The notes beneath the pieces were generated by a model that made no database searches, was not told the DNA's origin, and was given only the letters and a program-made list of their open reading frames with translations. This document shows, in pieces, positions 60,928 through 64,000 of a stretch of 64,000 nucleotides of DNA; the stretch's first letter is position 1; the number at the start of each line of letters is the position of its first letter. This DNA is from Rhizophlyctis rosea (Eukaryota > Chytridiomycota > Chytridiomycetes > Rhizophlyctidales > Rhizophlyctidaceae). The DNA is taken from assembly GCA_027596075.1 (NCBI GenBank), contig JADGJC010000005.1, positions 124,001 through 188,000 of the forward strand, given 5' to 3'. Made by a program: the position numbers and the translations under genes.

Positions 60928-62200
60928 CTACTCAACAGACTCGGACAAATCATACTCTCCAGTAGATATAGGCGGTGAAACACTCCTATCACTCGTCATC
61001 AACTCCGATTCTGTCCGCAAAGGTCCCTCAAGTCCTTCAAGCTCCACGTCCTTGCTCTCTTCGTCATCTTCCTCCTCGAGAATGTCCTCAGATATGCTGG
61101 AAATACTCGGGAATGACAATGGGGCTTTTGGACTTTGCAACCAGAACGCAAACTTACTCTTCATCAGGCGGCTCGGCCGCAGTAATCTCTTTCGATCTGG
61201 TTGCTGGTCCCGCCGGTGAGGGTTCAGCTTGCGAAGAGTCTGCAGTTTACTCAGTCATCATTACTCGACTGCATGCAAACGTTTAAAATCACACCTTTTC
61301 TGGGAGGAATGGGTGGTGGTGAAGCTCTGTGAAGGGGTTTTGTCGGGGAGGCTGATGGTGGCATGAGCGGCTGTATCTGTGTTGTTTGAGGAAGCGTTGG
61401 CGGCGGTAGATCGTCTAATGGTGAAAGAGATAGAGCATCTCCCGCTGCGCTCCCAGACTTTAGGGGCGTGACAGAGAGTGGAGTTAATGCGCCTTTGGGA
61501 GCTGGAGATGTTGTTTCTTCCTGCAAAGCCTGGTCACGAACTTTGCCATTCCAATGACAGTGAGTGCGTCGTCACTCACTTTATCGTGCCGAGTGCTCTG
61601 TACTCTGCCCCCTTGCAGCAACCCTAGAAGCAATGGTTCCTCGCTCTTCCGAGCATGAATACCCAACTCTTGTGCTGTCGTATCTCCGTCAAGTAACGGA
61701 TCATCTGACTGATGCGATCACCGTCAGTGTGAGACTATTGACTGATCGTAACTGCCAGACAGCTCTACCCACCAAATCGGCTTCAGGCAGAAACACTGCC
61801 AACGTATACTCCAAGTCCAAACATTTCAGCAAATCGCGAACCAATTCCAATGCCAGCTTTCCTGCCAAAAGACATTGTATGAACGATCTGACATGCCAAA
61901 TCAATCAGTAAGCAAAACCACACCTTCATGACTCTCCCGCAGCTTCTGCGCTTTCGTGCTTCCCAGCGTGAGCTCCTTCCCCTTATCGGACTCTTGCAGT
62001 ACTGAGAAAACGGACGCGCGAAGTTGGGCCTAATAACAAGAGTTGGAGATCATATTCAGGCAAAGAAACCACACACGACGGACCTTCAGCTTGCCCAATA
62101 TCCCTCTTTTGAGCAGTGCGTCCGACACTAACGACTTGAGGTTCGCTAGTTCGTCATTCTTCTCCGGCATTGAGGTGGGAGAACCTATCGATTCTGACAT
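60928..62200 (-). CDS. CEP43: CEP43/FOP-like centrosome and basal-body protein
   Basis: FOP (FGFR1OP/CEP43) is a centriolar-satellite and basal-body protein needed for ciliogenesis. ATG 62200 (MSESIGSPTSMPEKNDEL) leads to LKSLVSDALLKRGILGKLKA and QLRASVFSVLQESDKGKEL. This is the TOF/LisH N-terminus; introns interrupt it at KLK and after LRESHE. Next comes LLAGKLALELVRDLLKCLDL with EYTLAVFLPEADL, the conserved LisH dimerisation segment. TTAQELGIHARKSEEPLLLG matches the following FOP block. The C-terminus is Pro/Ser-rich, then acidic (SISEDILEEEDDEESKDVEL), and stops at 60928. Its presence fits an organism with motile zoospores. Confidence 0.78.
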
Positions 62201-62969
62201 AGGGAGCTCTGTTTCGCGTGATGATAAAAGGTGGGCGTCTTTGATCTAGAAGTCGCGGTGGTGAAGTGGCTATCGAGCTCACCTTTATGCACGAGTACTG
62301 TGTGGTTGGCAGTTGCTGATTGTGGGTTTGCCAATAGCGATCGGAGATTGCAGCGAGTCGAGTGAGTCGGGGACGACTCACGAGGCGGGGTTTGACGTGT
62401 GGAGCGTGTTGGTCCAGAGAGAGCTAAACAGCTAACGGATAAATAAATCAGCTATGAACTCCCACCTGTCAAAAGTTGTCAAAGAAGTTCAAAGATGAAA
62501 GTACTAGATAAATTCGGTGCTTGGTTGCTCGTGACATCCATGGCCGACTTTTGGGTATCGGGAGGAGAAGCTTGTCACATGTTGCTGAGTAAATAGCCAG
62601 CTGAAACAGTGTTGTGTGGTTTGTCGACTTCCCCACCAGCTACGGTCTGTCATCTGATACCCTATTTCACTAGGTTTGACAGGGTTGCCGTTTGTTCCCA
62701 TATTTACCTCGCTATTTCATACATCCCGACGTGTTCGGGACTCAATGTCTTATACTACTGATTAACAGTCAAGCACTGGAATCTACAGAGCGCCTGCCCA
62801 CCCTAAACCTTATCCAACTCCCTCCTTGCCTTTTCTTCTTGCACCCTGTCATCACACAGGGAGGATACCCCATCTGCCACCGTCCTCACCTTGGCCTACC
62901 TAGCAATAAAAAGCTCAACGTTTCGTCCCGTAGCTCCTGTTCGTTCATAATACGCTGTCCAACATCACG
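62201..62969. other. Divergent intergenic region
   Basis: About 770 bp between divergent genes. No gene, repeat or RNA is supported. Confidence 0.4.
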
Positions 62970-63493
62970 ATGGTCCACGCGTACATCAATCCCGACATCG
63001 AGTTGCCCAACCCCTTTCTCTTCGAAGAATCCGGTCCACTTGCCTGGCTCATGGACCCCGTAGACCTCATCCACCCCGCCCAAATCCCACAAATCACCAT
63101 CCCAGCCGTCTACAACACCATCACCGAAAGCAACTACCATAAGATCGCCGACATGGCCGCCGAATACCTCGCTCGCAAAACCAACGGTGCCAACTGCCGC
63201 ATCGCGACTGACAGCCAAGGACGCAGGCGCATTATACCTGTAGGGCCAATTGATATGGAAGAAACGGTTCGGCGGCCGTACTTGTATGCGGAGTGGTTGC
63301 TTTGGATGGCGGGAGGGATGATGTTACTGAGCATTTGACGGATGCTATCATGAAGATGTTGGGAGAGTGGAGGGAAGGGATTGAGGCGGGAAGGGATGTG
63401 GGCTTGCCTCAAGACGAGTGCGATTACATCAAGCAAACGATATGCTTGAAAGAGGAGGAGAAGGGTTCAGATGAAGGGAGAGGTACCGTGTAG
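62970..63493 (+). CDS. Unrecognised small protein, apparent frame break
   Basis: ATG 62970 opens MVHAYINPDIELPNPFLFEE and runs to a stop at 63338 (122 codons). A second frame, shifted by one base and open from about 63293 to the stop at 63493, continues with VALDGGRDDVTEHLTDAIMK and MLGEWREGIEAGRDVGLPQD. The overlap of 46 bp and the protein-like character of both halves suggest one gene of about 170 residues with a frameshift near a G-rich run (GGCGGGAGGG at about 63309). Short introns cannot explain it. The family is unknown. Confidence 0.5.
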
Positions 63494-63984
63494 ATTTGCT
63501 TTTGTCGTTTGTATATAAAGTATAGTATTTTGTAGCGGTATCCAAATTGATAAAAGATATTGCGTCATTGGATGAGACCAGTTTGCTGTCCTTTGCAATA
63601 TAGCTGTAGTTAGCTTACTCTATATGACGGACTTTCTCAATCCCTTTTCTTTTGAGTATACAGTGCAGTCCCTGTGTTGCGGTGCCTGGATGACTCAAAG
63701 ATGGGAAACATCAAGGACCATCCACAAGGACCCTTGAACGCGCCGCAACTGGCCGTGCTATCTGATTAAACATCGCTATTCAATTGCTAATCCATTCATT
63801 CATCCAGCTGCCCTTTTGATTTCGAAAACCCAGTTTCACATTCTTCATTCCCATTTATCCAAACCCTTTTTTGAAGGTCTAACTTTACGCTTGTTGCAAA
63901 ACACCTCCGATATCGTTCCTTTCCAACAAAATATACCTCTCAACCTCTACATCTCTGCTTCACGCCAACACTAAACACTAAATC
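63494..63984. other. Promoter region of the right-edge gene
   Basis: About 490 bp. It becomes pyrimidine- and AAC-rich towards the ATG at 63985, as is usual for fungal 5' flanks. Nothing else is visible. Confidence 0.4.
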
Positions 63985-64000
63985 ATGGCCCGCCACCACC
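63985..64000 (+). CDS. First codons of a gene running off the window
   Basis: ATG at 63985 followed by codons MARHH at the end of the window. The context (AAATCATGGCC, CT-rich upstream) is a good fungal start. No identity can be given. Confidence 0.3.

Overview
This window is fungal nuclear DNA. Most genes are split by short GT-AG introns of about 50-75 nt with no operons, and several families are fungus-specific or fungus-typical: a Ytp1/DUF2427 membrane protein, a Jen1-type carboxylate transporter and a split-gene class I DAHP synthase. A CEP43/FOP-like basal-body protein and a CENATAC-like minor-spliceosome protein point to an early-diverging flagellated (chytrid-like) fungus. That placement is an inference from gene content.

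Left part, 1-26.7 kb: 3' end of an unrecognised gene; PheRS alpha (870-3044); an alpha/beta hydrolase (3727-5285); a Ytp1-like membrane protein on the minus strand (5517-7466); PDX1/SNZ pyridoxal-phosphate synthase (8037-9118); a small protein with a duplicated motif (9866-10231); DAHP synthase (11385-12959); cyclin L (minus, 13387-14730); a seven-TM protein (15026-16554); a Golgi-type type II membrane protein resembling a glycosyltransferase (minus, 16969-18919); a mitochondrial/membrane PP2C (20425-22220); a Jen1-like transporter (24936-26709).

Middle part, 26.7-43.7 kb: a palindrome-rich repeat region (26988-27591); splicing factor SF1/BBP (28341-30596); a soluble PP2C (minus, 30944-32308); a repeat-rich gap containing a 14-bp perfect inverted repeat; an acyl-carrier-protein-fold mitochondrial protein whose phosphopantetheine serine is replaced by Asp (minus, 34172-34860); low-complexity and duplicated DNA (35.4-36.4 kb); an RWD/DUF1115 protein with an N-terminal zinc-finger-like segment (minus, 36994-38756); an unknown acidic protein (39718-41913); the CENATAC homologue (minus, 42155-43724).

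Right part, 43.7-64 kb: an accessory region with double-hairpin repeats (44320-44514), Mediator MED20 (minus, 46143-47191), a small candidate gene built from three tandem exons (47791-48288), dispersed repeats, an LEA/DUF3712-like membrane protein (minus, 50523-52236), a CPA-type cation/H+ antiporter (52948-54592), an MBIP-like protein (minus, 54862-56517), a second copy of a dispersed repeat, a plasma-membrane-type Qa-SNARE (minus, 58812-60388), CEP43/FOP-like (minus, 60928-62200), a small unknown gene with an apparent frame break (62970-63493), and the first codons of a further gene at the right edge.

The genes are mostly unlinked housekeeping functions (translation, splicing, transcription, amino-acid and vitamin synthesis, membrane traffic). 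The most unusual material is the set of small hairpin repeats whose stems vary in a compensatory way while their loops stay fixed, the triplicated exon array, the serine-less ACP-fold protein, and the CENATAC and CEP43 homologues.
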